DNA from: Anderseniella sp963787895
GTDB lineage: Bacteria > Pseudomonadota > Alphaproteobacteria > Rhizobiales > Aestuariivirgaceae
Assembly (NCBI GenBank): GCA_963787895.1
Contig: CAWBEX010000007.1
Coordinates: 124,001-188,000 of the forward strand
DNA: 64,000 nucleotides
Direction: 5' to 3'
Shown here: in pieces, positions 17,838 to 27,000 of the stretch
Numbering within the stretch: the first letter of the stretch is position 1
Layout: each line of letters opens with the position of its first letter
Made by a program: the position numbers and the translations under genes
Notes under the pieces: model-generated
Database searches by the model: none
Seen by the model: the letters and a program-made list of their open reading frames with translations, nothing else
What the model was told of the DNA's origin: nothing

Positions 17838-18437
17838 ATGACCGAGCCAGATCCTGCATTGAAAAGTTCGAATTTGCGTGTTGCTGTAATGGCCGGTGGC
17901 GTAGCGATTGGCATGGTCGCAGTAGCTTATGCTTCTGTACCTCTGTATCAGCTGTTCTGTCAGGCAACTGGTTTTGGTGGCACAACTCAGCGCGCTGACG
18001 CCGCACCGCTGCAGATTCTGGACCGCAAGGTAACTGTCGCCTTCGACGCCAATGTGAATGCCGGATTGAGCTGGCAGTTCAAGCCAGTGCAGACCAGCCA
18101 GACCATCCGGATTGGCGAGCAGTCTCTGGCGTTTTACAAGGCGTCCAATACTTCGAATGAAACAGTGACTGGTACGGCCACTTTCAATGTCAGTCCGCCA
18201 CAGGCAGGGGCGTACTTCTCAAAGATTGAGTGCTTCTGTTTCACGGAGCAGACATTGCAGGCAGGTCAGTCGGTGGACATGCCGGTTTCGTTTTTCATTG
18301 ATCCGGACATCGTCAACGATCCGGATTTGAAGTCGATCGATACGATCACGCTTTCATATACATTCTTTGCTGTGGACAAGGAGCCGGTGAAAACGTCTCT
18401 GGTTCCTGCCATGGCGGTAGAAAACAAGGTTAATTGA
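17838..18437 (+). CDS. ctaG: Cytochrome c oxidase assembly protein CtaG (Cox11 family)
   Basis: A 199-residue copper chaperone that delivers copper to the CuB site of subunit I. It has one N-terminal transmembrane helix ending in YASVPLYQLFCQATGFGG (conserved Cys near the membrane). A periplasmic beta domain follows with the copper-binding motif CFCFTEQ and the family ending SYTFF. The start chosen is ATG 17838, which follows the upstream stop by one base. Length is normal for the family. Confidence 0.96.
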   Translation: MTEPDPALKSSNLRVAVMAGGVAIGMVAVAYASVPLYQLFCQATGFGGTTQRADAAPLQILDRKVTVAFDANVNAGLSWQFKPVQTSQTIRIGEQSLAFYKASNTSNETVTGTATFNVSPPQAGAYFSKIECFCFTEQTLQAGQSVDMPVSFFIDPDIVNDPDLKSIDTITLSYTFFAVDKEPVKTSLVPAMAVENKVN

Positions 18438-18500
18438 TTAGGTTTGGTCCGGCTCCGGAAGCGGAGTGTGAGGACTGGAAAAGAGCGGGAGAAGAGGGCA

Positions 18501-19364
18501 ATGGCAGATAGCCACGCAAAAAATCACGACTATCATCTGGTGGACCCGAGTCCCTGGCCATTCATTGGCTCCATCGGGGCACTCACCATGGCATTGGGTG
18601 CTGTGTACTGGATGCATTCTGGCCAGACCTGGAATGTTTCCTGGGCTTTCCTGCTTGGCACTGCTGTTGTGCTGTACACCATGTTCATGTGGTGGCGCGA
18701 TATTGTGAAGGAAAGTCACCAGGGCGATCACACTCCGGTGGTACAACTGCATCTGCGCTACGGCATGTTGATGTTCATCGCCTCGGAGGTGATGTTCTTC
18801 GTGGCATGGTTCTGGGCGTTCTTCGAGGCGTCGCTATACACTGACTCAGCAATTCAGGCTTCTCGGGTAGAGTTGACTCAGGGTATCTGGCCGCCAGCAG
18901 GGGTGGAGGTTTTTGACCCCTGGCACCTGCCGCTGCTCAATACGCTCATCCTGCTTCTGTCGGGCACTACGGTGACCTGGGCGCACCATGCCTTGATCAA
19001 CAATGATCGCAAAGGCCTGAAATGGGGCCTGATTTGCACGGTTGTATTGGGCGCGCTGTTCACATGTGTCCAAGCCTATGAGTACGCTCACGCGGCATTT
19101 GCATTCAAATCGGAAAACGGTGGTAACATCTACAGCTCCACCTTCTTCATGGCCACAGGCTTCCACGGCTTCCATGTTCTGATCGGCACGATTTTCCTGA
19201 TCGTTTGCCTGTTCCGGGCGCTGGCCGGTCATTTCACACCGGAAAAGCACTTTGGTTTCGAAGCGGCCGCTTGGTACTGGCACTTCGTTGACGTTGTGTG
19301 GCTGTTCCTGTTTGCCTGCATTTATGTCTGGGGCAGCGTCGGCGCCATTATCGCGACCCACTGA
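18501..19364 (+). CDS. ctaE: Cytochrome c oxidase subunit III
   Basis: A 287-residue structural subunit of the aa3 oxidase with seven transmembrane helices. It opens with NHDYHLVDPSPWPF and contains LRYGMLMFIASEVMFFVAWF (with the conserved Glu of the lipid/O2 path), SGTTVTWAHHAL, FMATGFHGFHV and AAAWYWHFVDVVWLFLF, all family signatures. AGAAGAGGG lies 5-13 bases ahead of ATG 18501. It is the last oxidase gene before a terminator at 19390-19426. Confidence 0.97.
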   Translation: MADSHAKNHDYHLVDPSPWPFIGSIGALTMALGAVYWMHSGQTWNVSWAFLLGTAVVLYTMFMWWRDIVKESHQGDHTPVVQLHLRYGMLMFIASEVMFFVAWFWAFFEASLYTDSAIQASRVELTQGIWPPAGVEVFDPWHLPLLNTLILLLSGTTVTWAHHALINNDRKGLKWGLICTVVLGALFTCVQAYEYAHAAFAFKSENGGNIYSSTFFMATGFHGFHVLIGTIFLIVCLFRALAGHFTPEKHFGFEAAAWYWHFVDVVWLFLFACIYVWGSVGAIIATH

Positions 19365-19389
19365 TCAGGCCATACTGACCCGCAATCTG

Positions 19390-19426
19390 GGCCGCGAGGG
19401 GTGGGCACCACTCCCGCGGCCTTTTT
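19390..19426 (+). terminator. Rho-independent terminator after ctaE
   Basis: A GC-rich hairpin: GGCCGCG pairs with CGCGGCC, extended by TGG/CCA around a short loop with an internal mismatch, and is followed by TTTTT. It lies 26 bases past the ctaE stop and 23 bases before the DUF983 start, so it should separate the oxidase genes from the SURF1/ThrC group, fully or partly. Confidence 0.8.
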
Positions 19427-19448
19427 GGTTTCAACCGGTACGAGTACG

Positions 19449-19829
19449 ATGAACCAACAGACCTACTATCCACCCCAGTCCCCAATCAGCAACGGGATCA
19501 AGGGCCTGTGTCCGCGCTGCGGTCAGGGCAAACTTTTCGATGGTTATCTCAGTGTGCCTGCCGCATGTGGTAACTGCGGCCTCGATTTCTCATTCTCCGA
19601 CAGCGGCGACGGCGCATCCTGGTTTGTCATGTTGATAGCAGGCACGCTTGCCATGGCTGGTGCAGTCATTGTCGAACTAACCTGGAAACCGGATTGGTGG
19701 GTCCATGTTCTGGTTGCGTTACCACTTGCAGTCGGGTTGCCTCTGCTGATGCTAAGGCCGGTGAAGGGCATTCTACTCAATCAGCAGTATGCCACCGCTG
19801 CGCAAGAAGGCAGGCTTGAAAACAAGTGA
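19449..19829 (+). CDS. DUF983 family zinc-ribbon membrane protein
   Basis: 126 residues. The N-terminal zinc ribbon is CPRCGQGKLF with CGNCG about 25 residues later, then FSDSGDGASWFVMLIAG and two transmembrane helices, matching DUF983. In alphaproteobacteria this gene is usually found between ctaE and SURF1, as here, which suggests an oxidase-assembly role not yet defined. The start at 19449 avoids 16 upstream residues that overlap the terminator tail. Its stop overlaps the GTG of the next gene. Confidence 0.88.
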   Translation: MNQQTYYPPQSPISNGIKGLCPRCGQGKLFDGYLSVPAACGNCGLDFSFSDSGDGASWFVMLIAGTLAMAGAVIVELTWKPDWWVHVLVALPLAVGLPLLMLRPVKGILLNQQYATAAQEGRLENK

Positions 19830-20623
19830 CTGCGAAAGTGTCTGTTGCTGGCAAGTCGAATTTCCACGTCGCAATTGCTGCGGTGATTGGAATTGCGATC
19901 CTGCTCGCGCTGGGCAGTTGGCAACTCTTCCGGTTGCAGTGGAAGCTGGACCTGATCGACAAGCGCACCGCATCATTAAGCGGCAATCCAGTCACAATCT
20001 ATGATATCGAAGCCGGCCTGGAACATGGCTACGATGTCGACTTTCTCAAGGTGCGGCTTAGTGGGCGCTACCGGCACGAAGCTACTCGTTTTGTGTATCG
20101 ACCACGCGGCGCATGGCCTGGCTATCAGGTTATCACACCGTTCATAGATAGTTCGGGTTTCGTGGCTCTTGTCGACCGTGGTTTCATTGATCAACGTATG
20201 CTGGCAGCACCAATAGAGGGCGACACCCGACAGCCTGAAGGTGAGATCACCTTGACCGGTGTCACGCGCAACCGCGCAAATGACCGAAACATGTTCACCC
20301 CGGACCCCGATACGGCAAACAACATTTGGTATTGGTATGACCTGCCCGGCATAGCTGCTTCCATGCCGGAAAACCTGCTGGATGGCTATGAGGGGCCGGA
20401 CCCGATTACCTCTGCCTTGTTTGTACAGCTGGAGCAGGGCGGAGAGCCGGGCAACGGCAAGTGGCCCGATCCTGAGGATTTAAAGGTTGAACTGCCCAAC
20501 AATCATCTGCAATACGCCTTGACGTGGTACTCGCTGGCATTTGTGCTGGCGGTGATGAGCTGGTTGTTCATCCGTCGGCGCAAGGCTGAAGTGATGGAAA
20601 TCGAAGGGCGACAGGAGCCATGA
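19826..20623 (+). CDS. SURF1 family oxidase assembly protein
   Basis: 265 residues with one transmembrane helix near each end (IAAVIGIAILLALGSW and WYSLAFVLAVMSWLF), the SURF1/Shy1 topology. Family motifs include LGSWQLFRLQWK, VRLSGRY, YQVITPF, LVDRGFI and the C-terminal HLQYALTWYSLA. SURF1 proteins bind heme a and help insert it into oxidase subunit I. The start is GTG 19826 inside the DUF983 stop (GTGA), and the end overlaps thrC by four bases. Confidence 0.93.
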   Translation: MTAKVSVAGKSNFHVAIAAVIGIAILLALGSWQLFRLQWKLDLIDKRTASLSGNPVTIYDIEAGLEHGYDVDFLKVRLSGRYRHEATRFVYRPRGAWPGYQVITPFIDSSGFVALVDRGFIDQRMLAAPIEGDTRQPEGEITLTGVTRNRANDRNMFTPDPDTANNIWYWYDLPGIAASMPENLLDGYEGPDPITSALFVQLEQGGEPGNGKWPDPEDLKVELPNNHLQYALTWYSLAFVLAVMSWLFIRRRKAEVMEIEGRQEP

Positions 20624-22026
20624 AGTATATTTCTACACGCGGCCGGGCACCTGCGCTTGGCTTTACAGGTGCGCTGCTGGCCGGGCTTGCTGCTGATGGC
20701 GGTCTCTACTTGCCTGAAACCTGGCCTCAGATCAGTCATGATGAGATCAGGCAGTTGCGCGGCAAACCTTATGAGGATGTGGCTTTTGCCATTGTCTCGC
20801 GGTTTATCGGCGGTGAAATCGGCGATGCTGACCTGAAACGCATGATCGACGAGGCCTACGCCACATTTGCCCACAAGGCACGGGCGCCGTTAAAGCAGCT
20901 GGATGCAAACCACTGGCTGATGGAGTTGTTTCACGGACCGACCCTGGCCTTCAAGGATGTGGCCATGCAACTGCTGGCCCGGTTGATGGATCATGCACTG
21001 GAATGCAACGGCAGTCGGGCAACCATAGTTGGAGCAACTTCCGGCGATACCGGTAGCGCAGCCATAGACGCATTCTCAGCCTCGACGCGCACCGATATTT
21101 TCATCCTGCATCCGCATGGGCGGGTGTCTGATGTGCAGCGACGCCAGATGACTACAGTTGACAAGCCCAACGTGCACAACATTGCTCTTGAGGGGACATT
21201 TGATGATGCACAGGCTCACGTCAAAGCGATGTTTGCTGACGAAGTATTTCGCAACAAGGTGCTGTTGTCTGGCGTCAATTCTATAAATTGGGCCCGCATC
21301 ATGGCTCAGGCGGTTTACTACTTCACTGCCGCGATTGCACTGGGTGCACCAGAGCGCAAGGTCAGTTTCTGTGTGCCCACTGGAAATTTTGGCGATATAT
21401 TTGCCGGTCACGTGGCCCGTCACATGGGTTTGCCGGTGGACACACTGGTCATGGCCACCAATGTGAACGATATACTGCACAGGACAATGCAGACAGGCCG
21501 CTATGAAGTGACGGGCGTTTCGGCGACCCAAAGCCCGTCAATGGACATCCAGGTTTCAAGCAACTTTGAACGCCTGCTGTTTGAAGCATCAGGCAAGGAT
21601 GCCGACACTATCACCTCCTTGATGGCCGGGTTGAAGCAGTCCGGAAGCTTCACCTTGACTGAAAAGATGCTCAGCTGCATTCGTGCCGGCTTCAGTTCGG
21701 GCCGATGTGATGAGGCAGAGACCGCCGCAACCATTCGCTCCACATATGCCGGGACGGGTGAGTTGCTCGATACGCACACCGCAGTAGGTTATCATGTGGC
21801 AAGGCAGTTGGCGCAAAGCGGCACGCCGATGGTTACTTTGGCAACTGCACACCCCGCAAAGTTTCCTGACGCGGTTGAAGCAGCCATTGGCGTTCGCCCG
21901 GCCTTGCCTCAAAGGTTGGGGAACCTGATGAGCAGACGGGAACGTTTTGATGTGCTGGCCAATGACCTGCCTGTTTTGAAGGACTATATTTCCGGCCGCA
22001 CCCGGGCTGCAGGCGCCAACACATGA
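20620..22026 (+). CDS. thrC: Threonine synthase
   Basis: A 468-residue PLP enzyme converting O-phospho-L-homoserine to L-threonine. It begins MKYISTRGRAPALGF, has the PLP lysine in GPTLAFKDVAMQ, the phosphate-binding GATSGDTGSAA, and later VPTGNFGDIFAG. The length fits the class II threonine synthases of proteobacteria. It overlaps SURF1 and the M16 peptidase by ATGA junctions on both sides, so all three are translationally coupled. Homoserine kinase (thrB) is not in this window. Confidence 0.97.
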   Translation: MKYISTRGRAPALGFTGALLAGLAADGGLYLPETWPQISHDEIRQLRGKPYEDVAFAIVSRFIGGEIGDADLKRMIDEAYATFAHKARAPLKQLDANHWLMELFHGPTLAFKDVAMQLLARLMDHALECNGSRATIVGATSGDTGSAAIDAFSASTRTDIFILHPHGRVSDVQRRQMTTVDKPNVHNIALEGTFDDAQAHVKAMFADEVFRNKVLLSGVNSINWARIMAQAVYYFTAAIALGAPERKVSFCVPTGNFGDIFAGHVARHMGLPVDTLVMATNVNDILHRTMQTGRYEVTGVSATQSPSMDIQVSSNFERLLFEASGKDADTITSLMAGLKQSGSFTLTEKMLSCIRAGFSSGRCDEAETAATIRSTYAGTGELLDTHTAVGYHVARQLAQSGTPMVTLATAHPAKFPDAVEAAIGVRPALPQRLGNLMSRRERFDVLANDLPVLKDYISGRTRAAGANT

Positions 22027-23285
22027 CGGTTGAAACCACGGTGCTGGACAATGGCCTGACTATTGTCTCCCACAACATGCCGTATGTTGAAACTGTCGCA
22101 ATCGGTATCTGGGCCAAAGCCGGTTCACGCGATGAATCCGCTGCACAAAACGGTCTGGCCCACCTGCTCGAACATATGGCGTTCAAGGGAACGACCAAGC
22201 GTACCGCATTTGATATTGCTGCAGAGATCGAAGCTGCTGGCGGAGACATGAACGCTTCAACGTCGATGGAAACCACGGCTTACTATGCAAGGGTACTTCG
22301 AAATGACTGGAAGCTGGCACTCAGTGTCATAGCAGACATAGTTACAGACCCTGTCTTTGCAGTCGACGATCTTGCGCTTGAAAAGGGCGTCATCCTGCAA
22401 GAGATTGCTGCCGCGGGTGATACGCCGGATGATCTGGTTTTCGATTTGGTCCAGGCCAAGGCTTGGCCCGACCATGCGCTGGGGCGCGATATTCTGGGTA
22501 CCGCAAAGACCGTTTCGGCCTTTGACGCTGAAAATCTGATGAATTACAGGTTACAAAACTATTGCGGTTCACGCATGGTGGTCGGTGCTGCTGGCCGAAT
22601 AGATCACGCTCAGCTCTTAGAAGCTGCGGGTGAATTGCTGCGCGACATTCCAGAAGGCCAGCCTGTTATCCGCTCGCAGCCTGCATACAAGGGCGGATTT
22701 GCTAGCCGGAAAAAGCCACTCGATCAGGTTCATCAGGTGATGGCATTTGCAACGCCTGGCTATCTGCATCAGGACATTTATGCCTTTCACCTGCTTTCGG
22801 CAATTCTTGGCGGGGGAATGTCCTCCCGCTTGTTCCAGGAAGTTCGGGAAAAGCGGGGGCTGTGCTATTCCACCTTCGCCCATATAGCCGCATTCGCCGA
22901 TGCGGGCCTCTTGCAGGTGTATGGCGCAACTTCACCCGGCGACTCTGATGAGTTCTGCAACGTGGCAACGGATGTTTTGTTGGGGTCGGCTGACTGTATT
23001 GAACAGCCAGAGCTGGATCGTGCCCGCGCCCAGCTCAAGGCATCGCTGGTAATAAGCCTGGAAAGTCCATCATCGCGGGCAGATCAGATTGCCCGCCAGC
23101 ACCTTGCATACGGGCGTGTGCCGGTGGTTCGCGAACTTCTGGCAAGAGTTGACGCTGTTACCGTCGATGATGTTTCTCGCGTTGCGGCAGCAACGTTTAA
23201 CAAGGCCATCTTGTCAATTGCAACGGTTGGCAAGACGTCACAGCTTGCCAACCCCGCCGATATTGCTGCAAAGTTCGCAAAATAA
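22023..23285 (+). CDS. M16 family zinc peptidase (processing-peptidase-like)
   Basis: A 420-residue protein with the inverted zinc motif HLLEH in NGLAHLLEHMAFKGT, followed by the distal Glu region (ALEKGVILQEI), and in the second domain the glycine-rich LGGGMSSRLFQEVREKRGLCYS. This is the single-polypeptide two-domain form related to the beta subunit of the mitochondrial processing peptidase. The bacterial substrates are not defined. It overlaps thrC by four bases. Confidence 0.94.
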   Translation: MTVETTVLDNGLTIVSHNMPYVETVAIGIWAKAGSRDESAAQNGLAHLLEHMAFKGTTKRTAFDIAAEIEAAGGDMNASTSMETTAYYARVLRNDWKLALSVIADIVTDPVFAVDDLALEKGVILQEIAAAGDTPDDLVFDLVQAKAWPDHALGRDILGTAKTVSAFDAENLMNYRLQNYCGSRMVVGAAGRIDHAQLLEAAGELLRDIPEGQPVIRSQPAYKGGFASRKKPLDQVHQVMAFATPGYLHQDIYAFHLLSAILGGGMSSRLFQEVREKRGLCYSTFAHIAAFADAGLLQVYGATSPGDSDEFCNVATDVLLGSADCIEQPELDRARAQLKASLVISLESPSSRADQIARQHLAYGRVPVVRELLARVDAVTVDDVSRVAAATFNKAILSIATVGKTSQLANPADIAAKFAK

Positions 23286-23316
23286 GCAAACAGCCCTACG
23301 GCAACAATAGTCAAGC

Positions 23317-23904
23317 ATGGCGTTTCTGAGAACATACGCTTTTCTGGATGCCGATCCGGTCATCCACACCAGCAAGGTCATACTGCGCCCGCCGGTGATG
23401 TCTGACTATGCTGAATGGGCTCAACTGCGTTCGGTCAGCCGCAGTTTTCTGGAGCCATGGGAACCAACATGGCCCAGGGACGACCTGAGCAAGGCAGCAT
23501 TCCGGTATCGCGTCAGAAGATACGACCGCGATATGCGAAATGACTATGCTTATGCTTTTTTCGTATTTTGTACGCATGCTCACAGGATTGCCGGTGGCCT
23601 GACCATATCCAATGTCCGCCGCGGTGTGGCACAGAGCTGTACTCTCGGCTACTGGGTTGGACAGCCATTTGCGCGCCAGGGCTATATGACCTCGGCTGTT
23701 GCTGCGGCAGTGGATTTCGCCTTTGACAATTTGCGTTTACACCGGGTTGAGGCAGCTTGCCTGCCGGAGAATACTGCCTCCCGCGCATTGCTGTTACGGT
23801 GCGGATTTACTGAAGAGGGCTATGCGCGCAAGTACTTGAAAATCAACGGCAGGTGGCAGGATCACTTGTTGTTCGCACAACTAGATACCGATCCTCCGGG
23901 GTAA
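23317..23904 (+). CDS. GNAT family N-acetyltransferase, RimJ-like
   Basis: A 195-residue acetyltransferase. LRPPVMSDYAEWAQLR is the typical N-terminal strand of the RimJ/RimL group, LGYWVGQPFARQGYMTSAV is the acetyl-CoA-binding motif A region, and LRLHRVEAACLPENTASRALL completes the fold. The RimJ group acetylates the N-terminus of ribosomal protein S5, but relatives have other targets. It lies 31 bases after the M16 gene and is probably the last gene of that group. Confidence 0.88.
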   Translation: MAFLRTYAFLDADPVIHTSKVILRPPVMSDYAEWAQLRSVSRSFLEPWEPTWPRDDLSKAAFRYRVRRYDRDMRNDYAYAFFVFCTHAHRIAGGLTISNVRRGVAQSCTLGYWVGQPFARQGYMTSAVAAAVDFAFDNLRLHRVEAACLPENTASRALLLRCGFTEEGYARKYLKINGRWQDHLLFAQLDTDPPG

Positions 23905-24044
23905 TTCTTAACCGGCTAAATCGTGGATATCCCCAGAAACAGATGCGTCGGGCTTTGGACAACGCGTAAACACGGGTACACTGAAGAAGTTACCGGGGCA
24001 GTGGGGTTTCGCGCAAGGCCAAACTCTCGAGAGAAGGTTGCGCA

Positions 24045-27000
24045 ATGCCGACGATGCGGTATTTGAGGATGGTTTGGTTATGGCTCGCAGCAAGTTTGTT
24101 GCTGGCGCTACCGGCTCATGCCCAAGACCCCGGCAAAATTGTGCGAGCCGATTTCACTAGTGCTTACGTTGATATCGTACCATTTCTGGGAGCGGTGCAA
24201 AGCGACCAACCTCAGGTCGTGGTGAAGATTCCCTCTGCTTCACCTGATCTCACGACAACGATGACCCTGCAGTCTGCCGGCAAAGGACCAACTTTCCGTT
24301 GGGCAGTATTTACTGCGGCTAATCCGACGAAAAATGCACGCGAGTTGATCATTGATGCTGCGCGTCAGTCATTCCCGGGTTCCGGCGTTACAACGCCGAC
24401 CTATTCCAGCAGCCGGATTACCGCGGGCACCTCCACGCAGCCCGTTCCTTTACGCCGCCTTGCCACGCCGGACAGGGACGCTTTTGCGCTCACGATACCG
24501 GCCGACTCAAGCCTGACAGTCGCTCTTGAGTTGTCGGAGGTAGGTGTCTCGGGCGTGCGGTTGTGGCAGCGCACCGCTTTCGACAGGAATGCCCTCAGGC
24601 AGGCGTTGTACCGTGGAATTGTCTTGGGTATGGCCATGCTTGCGGTCATCGTGATTACCTGCCTGGTTGTACTCTCGCCACAGATGATTTTTCCACTGTC
24701 CATGATATTTGCATGGCCGGCGGTGGGGTTCATCACCCTGGAAACCGGGCAACTGGAAGGGGCCCTGAAGGCAATCGCCCCCTTCGAGATACCGTCTACG
24801 GACGTCCTCAGTGCCATTATTGAAGCCTTGATGATGACTGGGGTTATGCTGATGGGCGTGACCATCATGCGCACACGGAGGCAAATGCCGGTCATCGGCG
24901 GGACACTCATGGTGGCAGGAGGTGCCGGGCTCGCGTTGGCGATTTATGCGGTGTTTGAGCCGGTGCTGGTGAAGCAGCTATCGCGTTGGGCCTTTGCCGC
25001 AGGCGTTGGGGTTGTACTCCTTTCGGCAATGGTTCTGGCCAGTCGCGGAGGTGTGCGCGCCAGGTCTTCTTTGCTGGTTTGGGTGATGCTTGCCATATGG
25101 ACGGTGGCCGCAGGCTACATAGCCATTGTCAGGCCGCCAAGCGAGTTGGCATCACCAGTGCTGGTTGGCGGATTGGCTTTGGTGCTGGTGGCGCTTGCCT
25201 TTGTGCTGGCCTATTTCGCGTTCTCCAGTGCATTGAATCCCAAGATGAACACGCTTGAAGCGCAACGCAACTCACTCGCGCTGGCGAGCGCTGCCCAGAT
25301 TGTTTGGGATTTTCAACCCGGCGACGGATCATTCTTCGTGGGCCCGCAACTGACAAGGTTGCTGGGTTATGATGAGAACAATACCGATAATTCGAGCATG
25401 CAGGCCTGGATTGATCTGCTTCACCCCAATGATCACGCAGCCTTTATGGCAACTCTGGAAGCGGCGCGGCAACGTGGCAATCAGCCGTTCGAGCAACAAC
25501 TCAGGTTGCGCCATGCTGATGGCCGTTACCGCTGGTTCACTCTGAAAGGGAGTTCGTTGCGTGATGCGTCAGAGACCGGCGTTCGGCTGAGTGGCATTTT
25601 GTCTGATGCATCGCAGCAGAGAAGCACGCAGGAGAGAATGCTGAATGATGCCCTGTATGATGTTGTCACCGGCCTGCCAAACTATGCGTTGTATCTGGAC
25701 CGGGCGGCGCAGGCTGTTGCCAGGAGTGGCATGGATTCATCCCGCGGCCTCAGCGTACTGATCATAGATATCGACCGTTTCAGAGTGGTCAACAGCAGGC
25801 TCGGTCAGGAAATTGGTGACAGTCTGCTTCGAACCATAGCCAAACGCATAGAGAAACTGTTGCCGGAAAAGGCAAGTCTTGCCCGCTTGCCGGGTGATCA
25901 GTTCGCAATCATTTGTGAACCGGATGGGGCAACTGACCATCTGGAAAACATGATTGTGTTTGTCGACAAACTGCGCCATGCGGTGAGTCAGCCGGTGCGT
26001 GTTCCGCCCAACGAGATTTACCTCACATGTTGCGTGGGCGTCGCGTTATGGGACCCGCACATGGAAACGGCTGTGGTCTTGCAGCGCAGCGCCGAGATTG
26101 CATTGTTCGACGCAAAGAAGCGCGGTAAGGACAAGGTCTCATTCTATAAACCGGGCATGCGTGTTGAACCTGATATGCCGGGCCTCAGTGCCGAAGACAT
26201 CCAGAGCGCGGTGCATGAACGGCGGCTGGAGCTGGTGTATCAGCCAATAATGCGGTTATCGGACCGCCAACTTGCGGGCTTCGAGGCGCTCGTAAGGTTG
26301 CGCCGCCGTGATGGTGCTGTCCTTGAGCCTTCCAGTTTTCTGCCGCTGGCCGAAAGATGCGGCATAATCGGCGACATTGGCGCGTTTGCTCTGTCAGAGG
26401 CAGCCCGGCAATTGGGTGTATGGCAGCGCATGTATACCCCAGCAGAGCCGGTATTCGTTTCCGTGAACGTGTCGTCGGCCCAGTTGTCCGGCCCGCAGTT
26501 GCTCCATGTCGCGCGCACCGTACTGGCTCGTGAGGAACTGGTGCCGGGCAGTCTGAAACTGGAGTTGACAGAAACTCTGGTCATGGAAAATCCGGAACTT
26601 TCCATACAGGTGCTGGAGCGCCTCAAGTCACTTGGCATCGGGCTGTCCTGCGATGATTTCGGTACCGGATATTCTTCCCTGTCTTATCTGCGGCGGCTGC
26701 CCTTCGATACCTTGAAGGTGGACAAGTCTTTCCTTGCGGCCATCACCGACGAGCGAGGGTCCGTCGTGCTGGACGCTATTATTCTGCTGGCCCATGATCT
26801 TGGTTTGCAGGTGGTTGCCGAAGGCGTGGAGTCACAAGAGCAGCTGGACCATCTTGTCACGCTGGAGTGCGATCTGGCTCAAGGTTTCCTGATCGGCGAA
26901 CCAATCGACGCGCAGCACGTTCTCACAGCTCTTGGGGCACCATCGAGAGAGCCGGCAGGTAGTAGCTCAGGTGTGACGGCCTTGTGGAACCGCCTTTCGC

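Noticed and set aside
23905..23925. TTAACCGGCTAAAT as a possible CtrA box
   Set aside because: The second half does not match TTAA at the required spacing.
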